The notes under the pieces are model-generated. The model did not search any database. It was given only the letters and a program-made list of their open reading frames with translations, and was not told the origin of the DNA. Positions 38,949 through 47,530 of a stretch of 64,000 nucleotides of DNA are shown here, in pieces; position 1 is the first letter of the stretch, and each line of letters opens with the position of its first letter. Source of the DNA: Candidatus Sulfuricurvum sp. RIFRC-1 (GTDB lineage Bacteria; Campylobacterota; Campylobacteria; Campylobacterales; Sulfurimonadaceae); assembly GCF_000310245.1 (NCBI RefSeq), contig NC_020505.1, positions 1,646,001 through 1,710,000 of the forward strand. Reading direction: 5' to 3'. A program made the position numbers and the translations under genes.

Positions 38949-41332
38949 CGTTTGTACCATGCTTTGACTTCCACTTCCTCATTACCGTATCCACCATATC
39001 CATATCCATATCCATATCCATATCCATATCCATATCCGTATCCGCCTGAGGATTTTTTCGGCGGAACTGCACTGAGGATAATCCCTGTATTTTTGATGTT
39101 ATGCGCACTCACCGTTCGGTCAAAACGGACGGCAAACCCTCGTTTTGCATAATTCACCCGAAGAACAAAGAGCGTAATATCGGCTTCATTAGCGAGAATC
39201 AATCCATCTGTGACCAGACCTACCGGTGGAGTATCCAGAATGACATAATCATAGTTTGTTTTCAGCGTTGCAAGTACCTCTTTCATCCGTTCGGACATAA
39301 TCAATTCTGAAGGGTTCGGAGGCACGGCACCCGATGAGATAATATCCAGATTATCAATCGATGAGTGCTGGATAATTTCTTCCAATTCGGCATGTCCGGA
39401 GAGGTAATTACTCATTCCTTTTTCATTTTTCAAACCGAATACCTGATGAAGTGTCGGCAAACGAAGGTCAAGATTGATGATAATAACTTTTTTGTCACTC
39501 AACGCAAGGATTGACCCGAGATTTGATGCAGTCGTTGTTTTCCCCTCACCCGGAATCGTGGAAGTAACCATGATCACTTTATGGTTGGCATAGGTTGCCA
39601 TAAACTGTAAATTTGTCCGCATAGAACGAAATGACTCTGCATAAACCGATTTGGGATTATCCATCACTAAGTGACGGCTATCGATTGCTTCTTTAATAAA
39701 AGGGATTGACCCGATAACCGGGATATTGGTCTCTTTGCTTACATCATCGAATCCTTTGATTGTATCATCAAAGAAATCACGTAGAAACGCTATCATAATT
39801 CCAATGATTGCACCCACCAAAGCCCATATCATTAATAATAACGATTTATTCGGTTTGATCGGGGCCAACGGAGGCAATGCTTTATCGACAATACGATTAT
39901 TTGAAACCGTAGATGCTTTTACAATCGATGCTTCGGATTGTTTTTCGAGTAAATACGAATATATTTTTTCGTTGACCACAAAACTTCGTTCTAAATCTAT
40001 GTATTGACGTTCCGTCGCAGGAAGTTTTTGAAAATGTGCTTCATTTCTATCAATCACTTTTTGAATGGAACTTTTTCGCTGACTGATCCCCTGCCGAAGA
40101 CTCATTAGATTTGAATTAATCTCTTTTTTTAGTTTATCGATCTGAACTGCTTGCTGAAGTACTTCTGGATGGTTATCCGTGTATTCTACCATCAACGCTT
40201 TTTTCTTTCGTTCTGCTTCACTCAATGATAGGATTAAAGAGCTAATCAATGAATCTGAAATTTCCAGAGGAGCGATCGAAAGTGCCGTAAAATCTCCTTT
40301 TTTTACCAATTCGGTAACCCGTTTAGCCTGGTCTTCTTCAATCTCGATTTGAGCAAGCTGCTGATCGTATACAGAAAGTTTTTGAATGGAAGACTCTGTT
40401 TCAGCTGCAATATCCATCATCTCATGAGTTTGTTTGAAATTTTCGACATTCACTGCAGAGGTTTCAAGATTTTTCTTAACCTCATCAAGCTGTTTTTCAA
40501 TAAATTCAAGTGTTTTGGATGCTTCTTCCGTATTAAAATTAATATTTTGCTGAATATATGCATTGGCCAAAGTATCGGTAAATATCTGTGCTCGCTGAGG
40601 AACATTGTCTTGATACACAATATTGACCAGGGAACTGGTCTTTTCAGGTTGCTTAATTTGAATATTCGGTAAAATCATTCCTTCAATAAGCGAACGTGTA
40701 TCCGTTATCGAAAACATACATTTATCAGACTCATAGCCACTACGTTTTGTAATTTTCATAACAAAGTATTTTGTCTGTATCATCTCACCATAGCGATGAC
40801 GCCCACTATATCTGACTCCATCACCTAAACCGATTTTCTCTTTCCATGACAAATTAATGTTCAACACAAAAGTACCATCATTTTCCGGTTTAACTATAAA
40901 TTGACGCCCCATAAATCGTTTATCAAGAATGTTGAAATCGCTAACGATAAACGGTGCTTCACTGTGGAATAGCTCTTGTGTTTTCAAATTGGATTTAACA
41001 AAATAACGCACCGAAAATGGGACTTCCCGAAGAGCATCTTCAATTAATGAATACGATTTCAAAACACCGATTTCTGTTTCGATTTCATTATTGGAAACTC
41101 CTCCCATAGCCATTTGAAGCATATCATTTTGCCCATTTTTAGCTTCTTTTTTAATCCGCAATGTGGTAGAGGTCTCATAAACAGGCGGCATAAAATACGT
41201 ATTGACAATCCCAACACTGAATGTAATTAAAAAGACAATAATGATGGAAACTTTTCTCTCAATGAGGCGTTCAAAAATCTGTTTTATATTGATTTCGTCT
41301 TCAGAAATAGTATTATTGATATCACGTGCCAT
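38933..41332 (-). CDS. wzc: Polysaccharide co-polymerase and tyrosine autokinase Wzc
   Basis: 799 residues. N-terminal Wzz domain between two membrane helices (VSIIIVFLITFSVGIVNTYF and LLLMIWALVGAIIGIMIAFL) with a long coiled-coil periplasmic part, then a cytoplasmic BY-kinase with Walker A TIPGEGKTTTASNLG, Walker A' INLDLRLPTLHQ and Walker B YVILDTPPVG. The C-terminus is a tyrosine cluster of nine Tyr alternating with Gly, encoded by a 6-bp microsatellite. It controls chain length and export with Wza. It overlaps the phosphatase gene. Confidence 0.95.
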   Translation of the reverse strand: MARDINNTISEDEINIKQIFERLIERKVSIIIVFLITFSVGIVNTYFMPPVYETSTTLRIKKEAKNGQNDMLQMAMGGVSNNEIETEIGVLKSYSLIEDALREVPFSVRYFVKSNLKTQELFHSEAPFIVSDFNILDKRFMGRQFIVKPENDGTFVLNINLSWKEKIGLGDGVRYSGRHRYGEMIQTKYFVMKITKRSGYESDKCMFSITDTRSLIEGMILPNIQIKQPEKTSSLVNIVYQDNVPQRAQIFTDTLANAYIQQNINFNTEEASKTLEFIEKQLDEVKKNLETSAVNVENFKQTHEMMDIAAETESSIQKLSVYDQQLAQIEIEEDQAKRVTELVKKGDFTALSIAPLEISDSLISSLILSLSEAERKKKALMVEYTDNHPEVLQQAVQIDKLKKEINSNLMSLRQGISQRKSSIQKVIDRNEAHFQKLPATERQYIDLERSFVVNEKIYSYLLEKQSEASIVKASTVSNNRIVDKALPPLAPIKPNKSLLLMIWALVGAIIGIMIAFLRDFFDDTIKGFDDVSKETNIPVIGSIPFIKEAIDSRHLVMDNPKSVYAESFRSMRTNLQFMATYANHKVIMVTSTIPGEGKTTTASNLGSILALSDKKVIIINLDLRLPTLHQVFGLKNEKGMSNYLSGHAELEEIIQHSSIDNLDIISSGAVPPNPSELIMSERMKEVLATLKTNYDYVILDTPPVGLVTDGLILANEADITLFVLRVNYAKRGFAVRFDRTVSAHNIKNTGIILSAVPPKKSSGGYGYGYGYGYGYGYGYGGYGNEEVEVKAWYKRWLGR
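38996..39043. repeat. Hexanucleotide microsatellite in the Wzc tyrosine tail
   Basis: Seven perfect copies of ATATCC on the plus strand (38996-39037) plus one variant GTATCC copy. On the coding strand each unit reads Gly-Tyr. Gain or loss of a unit adds or removes one Tyr without changing the frame. Confidence 0.95.
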
Positions 41333-41346
41333 ATATACATTGCTCC

Positions 41347-42063
41347 TTATTTGGTCAAATATTGAATAGATACGAACGGTGAAATCAGCGAGTTGATCAA
41401 CTGGAGCACAGGAAGGTATTCATTAACATTAACATTGGTTACTCTCATGGTATTTGGCTCAACATAGACAACATTTCCCTGATGCAGTATAAGATCGCTG
41501 GTATTAAGTGAGGCAAGATTCGTCATATCAACCGTAGAGATGGTTGGATTATTGTGATCACCACGCAAAATTTTAACCGATGTTCTTTCGCCATAAACAT
41601 TAAAATCACCTGCTTGTGCAATCGCTTCTATGAGACTCATAGTATCATTGGTGAGGGGCACTATGCCTGGGCGGTTTACCTCTCCCATCACATATATTCT
41701 CTGATTCACAAGCTCAACAGTTACCTGCGGTTCTTTAAGATACTTGGCATATTTTTCTCGAAGTAGCTCTGAGGCTTCTTCTTTCGTCAGACCACTCATC
41801 TTAACACGTCCGAGCAATGCCAGCATCACAGTTCCGTCTGCTGAAACCGACAACCCTGCCTCAGCACGGGTAGTGAGTTCCGGATGATTAAACACCTGAA
41901 CAGAGAGTTTATCCCGAGGCGAAATTTTATATTCAATTTGAACCGGTTGCTGATAAACCGGCTGAGTTTTAACAGAATTTTCCTGAAATAACGACATATC
42001 CTGCTTGGTTGCACATCCAGACAATAGTAACACCACCGGCAGTATTAAAATTTTCTTTATCAT
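41347..42063 (-). CDS. wza: Polysaccharide export outer-membrane protein Wza
   Basis: 238 residues; lipoprotein signal with lipobox LSGC, then a Poly_export domain (YKISPRDKLSVQVFNHPELTT in part) and SLBB-type repeats (RIYVMGEVNRPGIVPL, AIAQAGDFNVYGERTSVKI in part). It is shorter than E. coli Wza (about 380), carrying fewer SLBB repeats, as in many environmental loci. Forms the outer-membrane export channel with Wzc 14 bp downstream. Confidence 0.93.
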   Translation of the reverse strand: MIKKILILPVVLLLSGCATKQDMSLFQENSVKTQPVYQQPVQIEYKISPRDKLSVQVFNHPELTTRAEAGLSVSADGTVMLALLGRVKMSGLTKEEASELLREKYAKYLKEPQVTVELVNQRIYVMGEVNRPGIVPLTNDTMSLIEAIAQAGDFNVYGERTSVKILRGDHNNPTISTVDMTNLASLNTSDLILHQGNVVYVEPNTMRVTNVNVNEYLPVLQLINSLISPFVSIQYLTK

Positions 42064-42252
42064 TAAGTATCTCCATCTTTTACGAGTCTGATTTTCATGT
42101 TGTATTTTTATGATATTTAAAATTTGGATTATAGCACAGAATCACGGGGTTTCACGAGTAACCAATGTGTTCAAAAGCAAAATTTTTATTGTGTAGGAAT
42201 GGCTTGTAATATCTTAAAACAGTTTTTCATAACTTAAAGTTTACATATGGCT
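42064..42252 (-). promoter_or_regulatory. wza promoter region between IS element and wza
   Basis: 189 bp without a gene. On the minus strand an extended -10 element TGCTATAAT has its hexamer at 42128-42133, 64 bp before the wza start; the -35 is weak (CGTGAA), as often with TGn promoters. The IS left end is at 42253, so this promoter is intact and wza-wzc can be expressed despite the insertion. Confidence 0.55.
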
Positions 42253-42278
42253 GGAATGACCCCCGTTTTATAGACACA

Positions 42279-43199
42279 TTAGTTTTCCGCTAACACCTCA
42301 TTTTTCGTTGATTCCAAAAAGTATCGTACCTCAAATTCGTTTGGAGATAGATAACCCAGATAACTATGCCGTCTTTTAGGGTTATAGAACATCTCTATAT
42401 AGTGAAATATTTTGGATTTTGCATACTCTCTCGTTACAAATATCTCTTTCCTGACACATTCACGTTTCAAGGTTTTAAAGAAGCTTTCCACGACGGCATT
42501 GTCATAACAGTTCCCTCGTCTGCTCATACTGGGGATGATGTTGGAGTGTTTTAGCATACTTTGCCATTCATAGGAGCTAAACTGCGATCCTTGATCGGAA
42601 TGAAGTATCACGCTTTGTTTCGGACGCTGCCGCATTGTAGCCATTCTTAGTGCATCCATAGCCACGGATGTTGTCATCCGATGGCTCATCCCCCATCCAA
42701 TCACTTTACGGCTGAAGAGATCGAGCACCACCGCCAAATAGAGCCATCCCTCATAAGTTCGGATATAGGTGATATCGGTCACCCATGCTTCATTAGGTTT
42801 CTCGACGTTAAAGCACTGCTTGAGATGATTCGGATGGGCTTTATGGATACTGCCAGCTTTATGGCGAGGTTTCTTCTTGAGAGTTCCGGCACCGTACAAT
42901 CCAATAATCTTCATCAATCGTGCCACACGTTTGCGATTGACGGTGATTCCCGATTCGATTAGGTCTTTGTGGATATTCCGATAGCCGTAGGCATTGTGAC
43001 TCTGTGCATACGCCTCTTTGATCTGAACACTCAGCACTTCATTTGCCTTTGCCCGATCAGACAATGGCGCTTTCACCCAAGCGTAATATCCGCTCGGATG
43101 AACTTGCATTGCTTTGCACAATCGTCTAATCCCATATAGGGGTTCATGAACCTGAATAAATGCGTACTTTATCCTTGGTTTCTGGCAAAGTACGCGGCG
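42279..43199 (-). CDS. IS3-family transposase OrfB (integrase core), made by frameshift from OrfA
   Basis: The orfB frame is open from the frameshift region to 42279 and encodes the DDE integrase core: TDITYIRTYEGWLYLAVVLDLFSR in part (first Asp), HSDQGSQFSS (second Asp), and NAVVESFFKTLK (Glu). Conventional initiation could only occur at a TTG or ATG well inside it (43121 or later), while the frame also continues upstream through KYAFIQVHEPLYGIRRLC, which is family sequence. It is therefore expected mainly as an OrfAB fusion produced by -1 slippage at 43202-43208. Confidence 0.9.
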   Translation of the reverse strand, partial: RRVLCQKPRIKYAFIQVHEPLYGIRRLCKAMQVHPSGYYAWVKAPLSDRAKANEVLSVQIKEAYAQSHNAYGYRNIHKDLIESGITVNRKRVARLMKIIGLYGAGTLKKKPRHKAGSIHKAHPNHLKQCFNVEKPNEAWVTDITYIRTYEGWLYLAVVLDLFSRKVIGWGMSHRMTTSVAMDALRMATMRQRPKQSVILHSDQGSQFSSYEWQSMLKHSNIIPSMSRRGNCYDNAVVESFFKTLKRECVRKEIFVTREYAKSKIFHYIEMFYNPKRRHSYLGYLSPNEFEVRYFLESTKNEVLAEN

Positions 43200-43441
43200 G
43201 CCTTTTTTAGGATGTCACGCTCCTCGGTAACGCGCTTGAGTTCTGACTTTAGCCGTCGTATCTCATCATTAGATGCTTGTTGCTGTCCAAACTCCTTGGG
43301 ACTTTTATACTGGCTCACCCACTTTTTCAATGAATCAGGATGTACTCCCAGCCGATCAGCAACCTCTTTGATCGGGTAATTGTTATTGATTACCTGCTTT
43401 GCAGCTTCTTCTTTGAACTCATCTGTGTATCTTGGGGGCAT
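43169..43441 (-). CDS. IS3-family transposase OrfA (helix-turn-helix)
   Basis: 90 residues: a DNA-binding HTH (YTDEFKEEAAKQVINN, EVADRLGVHPDSLKKW) followed by a leucine-zipper-like coiled coil (IRRLKSELKRVTEERDIL). The stretch A-AAA-AAG at 43202-43208 (minus strand) falls in this frame as CTA AAA AAG and is a classical -1 slippery site leading into orfB. Confidence 0.92.
   Translation of the reverse strand: MPPRYTDEFKEEAAKQVINNNYPIKEVADRLGVHPDSLKKWVSQYKSPKEFGQQQASNDEIRRLKSELKRVTEERDILKKAAAYFARNQG
43202..43208 (-). other. Programmed -1 frameshift site of the IS3 transposase
   Basis: Minus-strand heptamer A-AAA-AAG, in the OrfA frame CTA-AAA-AAG. Slipping back by one base continues in the orfB frame without a stop. 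This is the known strategy of IS3-family elements; the downstream structure was not computed. Confidence 0.8.
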
Positions 43442-43526
43442 TTTTCTCTCCTAATCGTATTCCTTGTCGATTATTATCGACGAAATTAACGAATAAAAAA
43501 GTGTCTACTGTTTTGGGGTCATTCCA

Positions 43527-43750
43527 GGCATACGTCTTAAATATAATTCCTATCATTATATTCCAATCAAGAAAGTAATAATATATGGATACCGTCTTAA
43601 TTCTAAAATTAATACTTAGTAAGTATTATGGTGTCAGATCTGCTTGTCTTGAACGACCTTGTTTTATTGCACATTTATCCTCTTTAACTAGAATCCAGCA
43701 AAGATTTTTATGGGTGACAACGGTCCAGAAAATAAACATCGGCTATTACC
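43527..43750. other. Intergenic stretch after the outer-membrane protein gene
   Basis: 224 bp between the IS right end and the stop codon of the large outer-membrane protein gene. A small hairpin, GCTATT/AATAGC with a 5-nt loop (43742-43758, minus strand), overlaps the stop codon and is followed by a T-rich tract, possibly a weak terminator. I see no further gene. The first 3 bp are the right copy of the IS target duplication. Confidence 0.5.
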
Positions 43751-45310
43751 TCAATAGCTTGTGTGTCTGCTTCCAAACGTCCCAAAACGGTAGGAAAGAC
43801 CTAGTTGTAGCGTCGGTGTTTCCAATCCATCCGATAGACTTCGCGTGGTGCCCACACCCAATATCGCATCAGTATTAGGAGCGATCTTGTATAAGACTCC
43901 AGTTTCAACCTCCACAATAGCCCCCGTACCAACATCTATTCCACCACCACCGCCGGCACCAACACCTGCTTGAACGTATAATTCTAATGGAATTTGAAGC
44001 GGCAATGGGTAATTTACCCCCAATCCCAACGTACCAGAAGCATAACCTCCTGCACCACCGCTATAGGCCCCTAAAGCTCTAGCGTACAAATATCCCGCGC
44101 CCGAGGAAAGAGCATCAATCTGCATCCCCACCAAAGATATTTCCTCTGCATCTGCCGATTTACGCTGTGCCGAGATATAAGTCTCATGAAGTGGACGTAC
44201 TCGCCAAACTCGACGAATCAATGTTTCGCCGTTGATGTTGCCCACGGACATTCCCTTAGACGGGCTGAGCGTTACAAGCGTATGATTGAGTGAAAAGATT
44301 AACGTACGAGCTTTGAAATCTCCATCGACTGCCTGCGTATACCCACTTCGGGCATCCAGCGACCATTCGGGGCTAAGCTGATACGACAACCCCGCAGATA
44401 CTTTACCCATAGCACCTCCACCCGTAGCAACCTCTCCTCCTCCGCCCATACCTACGGCACCTTCAAGATTCAAAAAGACTCTACTTTTCGTTTTTATGTT
44501 GTCTAACACTCCGTATCGCCATCCCATTCCTGCAAAGATTTCCGCATACCCGTCTGCGCCGCCACCCATCGCCCCAGCAGTCGTGATATACCACGCGACA
44601 TTACGTGACAAGAAGTTCGTGTATCGAATGCCTACCGTCTCAAACGGTTCGATCAAAAGCGTGCCATCGGTTTTTAAAGAATCGCTTATTTGGGTGTAAT
44701 GCTGTATTTCGACTCCAAATGCACCCTCTTTTAGCTCCAATGAGCGCTGAAAAATCCCCGCGACATCATACGGAAGAGAATCCAATGATCCCCCATATCC
44801 TCCATCTAATCGAAACGACTCGAACGGAATATCGACAACACCGGCGATTTGCGTACTACGTATCTCTCCATTGGGGAATTCGATTCTAGAGAGCTGTAAG
44901 CCTGCACGTATATCCGAATTTCCGTAGGTTACCCCAACATGAGGGCGGAGCATGAGTCCTCCCCCCTGATGCGCTGCACCTCCGCCACCTCCGCCAATAA
45001 ACACTCCCCCCTCAGCTTCGAGACCTCCTATCAATGGATACCGAAGTCCCCCTTCGAATCCTCCGGTAAAAAATCCTCCTCTCTCTCCGGCGGCTGCACC
45101 ATAAATACCCAACCCACCATACCAGTACGAGCCAAACATCTGCTGATAATTCAACCCAATCAACCCCATCGATTCATTACCCGGCATTGCAAGTGTCTCA
45201 TAAGTCATGCGAAGATTATTTTGATCGAGACTTACCGGTATCGGATCAGCCCACACGGTAAGTGCGATACTACATACTATTGAGATGGCAACGGGTTGTT
45301 TTCGTATCAT
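43751..45310 (-). CDS. Large Gly-rich outer-membrane beta-barrel protein with three internal repeats
   Basis: 519 residues with a signal peptide (AISIVCSIALTVWADP). The rest alternates hydrophobic and polar residues as in beta-barrels and ends in an aromatic-containing strand (LQLGLSYRF). Three similar units occur at about 46-163, 221-345 and 388-508; each has WY or LY, a GGxxGY-like turn, a YP or RYG turn, a five- or six-Gly loop (106-111, 289-292, 453-457) and a G-V-x-Y strand. I recognise no family. It is the last gene of the polysaccharide block upstream of wza and could be a secretion or surface-attachment protein for the glycan; this is inference. Confidence 0.65.
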   Translation of the reverse strand: MIRKQPVAISIVCSIALTVWADPIPVSLDQNNLRMTYETLAMPGNESMGLIGLNYQQMFGSYWYGGLGIYGAAAGERGGFFTGGFEGGLRYPLIGGLEAEGGVFIGGGGGGAAHQGGGLMLRPHVGVTYGNSDIRAGLQLSRIEFPNGEIRSTQIAGVVDIPFESFRLDGGYGGSLDSLPYDVAGIFQRSLELKEGAFGVEIQHYTQISDSLKTDGTLLIEPFETVGIRYTNFLSRNVAWYITTAGAMGGGADGYAEIFAGMGWRYGVLDNIKTKSRVFLNLEGAVGMGGGGEVATGGGAMGKVSAGLSYQLSPEWSLDARSGYTQAVDGDFKARTLIFSLNHTLVTLSPSKGMSVGNINGETLIRRVWRVRPLHETYISAQRKSADAEEISLVGMQIDALSSGAGYLYARALGAYSGGAGGYASGTLGLGVNYPLPLQIPLELYVQAGVGAGGGGGIDVGTGAIVEVETGVLYKIAPNTDAILGVGTTRSLSDGLETPTLQLGLSYRFGTFGSRHTSY

Positions 45311-45334
45311 TGCTTTTAGTCCTTTCTCATCAAA

Positions 45335-46081
45335 TTATTTTTTTTGAATAAACTGAGTAATTTTACTCAAATTTTTTAATGCTAACGTACTGATACCGCC
45401 GATCTTATTTTTCCGTAAAGCTCTCCAATCTTCCCTGCTTTTTCGGATAATATTACGGATACTTTTATTACTTTCACCACCGATACGCATTTTGTAGAGC
45501 ACACGCGGAATATAAGATACTTTTGTACCACCACTTAACACTCTCAACATAAAATCATAATCTGCCGCAATCTTAAAGCTCAAATCAAACTCACCAAATT
45601 TTTCATATATGGATCGTTTTAAAAACAGTGTTGGATGCGCCGGCATCCAACCTAACTTAAGCATTTTCATCTCAAACGGTTGACTTTTCCAGTATCGGAG
45701 TACTTTTGAGGTATCATTTTTAGGGGTGTAAATCAGATCCCCATACACGCCATCCGATCCTTTTGAAAGAAAAAATTCTACAATATATTCAACAACACGT
45801 TCATCCGAATAGATATCATCACTGTGTAAAAATGCCACCACATCACCAGAAGAGAGGGAAACCCCTTTATTGAGACCATCATAAATCCCTTTATCCGGTT
45901 CACTAACGAACTTCGTAATCCGCTCACCATAACTTCGTACTATATCGACAGTTCCATCACTACTGCCACCATCTACAATAATATACTCGATGTTATCATA
46001 GGTTTGCGATAGAACTGATTCTATTGCCTCAGCGATGGTATCATGATTATTGTAGACAGATGTGATAATAGAAATTTTCAT
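45335..46081 (-). CDS. Family 2 glycosyltransferase (WcaA-like)
   Basis: 248 residues; GT-A fold with ISIITSVYNNHDTIAEAIES at the N-terminus, IIVDGGSSDGT, DKGIYDGLNKG and the metal-binding HSDD (FLHSDDIYSDE). No membrane helix. Such enzymes add one sugar to the lipid-linked repeat on the cytoplasmic side. The stop of the upstream acetyltransferase gene overlaps its start by 4 bp (ATGA). Donor and acceptor are unknown. Confidence 0.9.
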   Translation of the reverse strand: MKISIITSVYNNHDTIAEAIESVLSQTYDNIEYIIVDGGSSDGTVDIVRSYGERITKFVSEPDKGIYDGLNKGVSLSSGDVVAFLHSDDIYSDERVVEYIVEFFLSKGSDGVYGDLIYTPKNDTSKVLRYWKSQPFEMKMLKLGWMPAHPTLFLKRSIYEKFGEFDLSFKIAADYDFMLRVLSGGTKVSYIPRVLYKMRIGGESNKSIRNIIRKSREDWRALRKNKIGGISTLALKNLSKITQFIQKK

Positions 46082-46626
46082 TCAATGGCTCTTTTTCGTT
46101 TTTTGACTGCCGGATTACCTTGATAGATACCATACGCTTCGAGATTGGATACCGCAACCGAACCAACGGCAAGAACACTGTGATTATGACATGTAACACC
46201 GGGACAAACGATCGCTTTTGCTCCGATCCATGTCCCTTCTTCGACTGTTATCGGACGGGTAATCAAATCAAAAGTATTTTTTTTATAATCATGGCTTCCC
46301 GTGAGCAGATAGGATCCCTGAGAAAGACAAACGTTTGCACCGATCGTGACCTGTGCAAGATTATCGATCCACACACCCTCACCGATCCAGCAATGATCAC
46401 CGATAGTTAAAAACCATGGGTATTTAATATGAACATTGGGTTTAATGACAACCCCCGTTCCTATTTTCGATCCAAAAAAGCGCAATAGTGACATTTTAAA
46501 TCCTGACGGAAAGGGAAGAAGCGTTTTAAAAAATATCATGTCAATAAAATACCACACCATCCGATTAAGTGGCTTACCGGGAGAGTAACGAGTATTGGTA
46601 TACAAGGATAAATTAACGTGCTGCAT
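46078..46626 (-). CDS. WcaF-like hexapeptide-repeat acetyltransferase
   Basis: 182 residues from the ATG at 46626, where the family begins (MQHVNLSLYTNTRYSPG); an ATG at 46641 is possible. Left-handed beta-helix repeats are clear (GTGVVIKPNVHIKYP, IGEGVWIDNLAQVTIGANVCLSQGS in part, EEGTWIGAKAIVCPGV). It resembles putative colanic-acid acetyltransferases that O-acetylate a sugar with acetyl-CoA. It overlaps the upstream glycosyltransferase by 14 bp and the downstream one by 4. Confidence 0.88.
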   Translation of the reverse strand: MQHVNLSLYTNTRYSPGKPLNRMVWYFIDMIFFKTLLPFPSGFKMSLLRFFGSKIGTGVVIKPNVHIKYPWFLTIGDHCWIGEGVWIDNLAQVTIGANVCLSQGSYLLTGSHDYKKNTFDLITRPITVEEGTWIGAKAIVCPGVTCHNHSVLAVGSVAVSNLEAYGIYQGNPAVKKRKRAIE

Positions 46627-47530
46627 CGAGATCAATCCCAAAAGTATCTTTAATAACCTGTTTAAGAGATTTATTCTCTTTACGGGCGATATGATTCATC
46701 TGATAAATCTTGGCATCGACCAAAAACCGGTACCAAAATCCCTGCAAAAAATGCCAGATAATCCCCTGCCTTCCGTCTAATAAACCGAGTTTAACGAAAT
46801 AACGCCAATGGAAGTAAAGAAGTGGACGCACAAACAGAGGTAGTGAAGCATAGCGTATTTTAAGCCATCGTTTACGCTGTTCCTGTGTGCCAAAAATATT
46901 TGCTTCTACTTCATCATATTTACTAAACCCGTGAATAATATTGAGTATATCGACTGCCTCTCTGGTGGCATAGTTGTTGTGCTTCTCTGTCCACCATGTG
47001 AGATTGTTTTTGTTATCATCAACAAGATCATGCTCAAATTGTACGGTTGTTCCGGAACTAAGTTTGATATGTTCATCCATCCAGCGCTGTTCCATCATAC
47101 CTTTGTCATATTTCCAAATACGTAACAGCCATATTGGGTAATACCCACCATGCTTAATCCATCTTTCCATAAAATAAACACGCCGTTTGATGTAAATACC
47201 CGACACATCATCACTCAGCATGTTCATTTTTTCATTTATTTCATTGGCTAATTCGGGCAGTAAATATTCATCCGAGTCCATTTTCATGACCCACTCCGTT
47301 GTGATAGGGCAATGTTCCAATCCCCACTGGAACTGAATAGCATGATTTCCGGGCCATCTGTTTTGAAATACTTTTGCTCCCAAAGCTGTAGCAATTTCTA
47401 CCGTACGATCGGTCGAAAATGAGTCAACAATAAAAATATTTTGAGTGATTGGCAAAAGAGACTCGATACAGCGGCCTATATGCTTTTCCTCGTTAAAGGT
47501 CAGGATAATCACGGATATACAGGATTTCAT
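46613..47530 (-). CDS. Family 2 glycosyltransferase (WaaE/KdtX-like)
   Basis: 305 residues; ISVIILTFNEEKHIGRCIES, the VDSFSTDRTVEIA segment and KMDSDEYLLPEL (metal site). The RYASLPLFVRPLLYFHWRYF and DGRQGIIWHFLQGFWYRF text in the C-terminal half is typical of the WaaE-type branch, which often transfers glucose or a heptose-like sugar in LPS or exopolysaccharide. Overlaps the next two genes at both ends by a few bases. Confidence 0.88.
   Translation of the reverse strand: MKSCISVIILTFNEEKHIGRCIESLLPITQNIFIVDSFSTDRTVEIATALGAKVFQNRWPGNHAIQFQWGLEHCPITTEWVMKMDSDEYLLPELANEINEKMNMLSDDVSGIYIKRRVYFMERWIKHGGYYPIWLLRIWKYDKGMMEQRWMDEHIKLSSGTTVQFEHDLVDDNKNNLTWWTEKHNNYATREAVDILNIIHGFSKYDEVEANIFGTQEQRKRWLKIRYASLPLFVRPLLYFHWRYFVKLGLLDGRQGIIWHFLQGFWYRFLVDAKIYQMNHIARKENKSLKQVIKDTFGIDLDAAR

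Larger units (their letters stand above)
42253..43526 (-). mobile_element. Complete IS3-family insertion sequence with 3-bp target duplication
   Basis: 1274 bp. The ends are imperfect inverted repeats: both start TGGAATGACCCC and regain identity at TAGACAC about 20 bp in. Direct flanks GGC (42250-42252 and 43527-43529) are a 3-bp target-site duplication, typical of IS3. Inside are orfA and orfB in the usual overlapping arrangement, both apparently intact, so the copy may be active or recently inserted. Confidence 0.93.

Noticed and set aside
38981-39060. CRISPR-like repeat array
   Set aside because: The units are 6 bp with no spacers and lie inside wzc; it is a microsatellite.
43585-43878. 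A 97-codon plus-strand frame after the IS element
   Set aside because: More than a third lies antisense to the end of the outer-membrane protein gene and the protein has no recognisable features.
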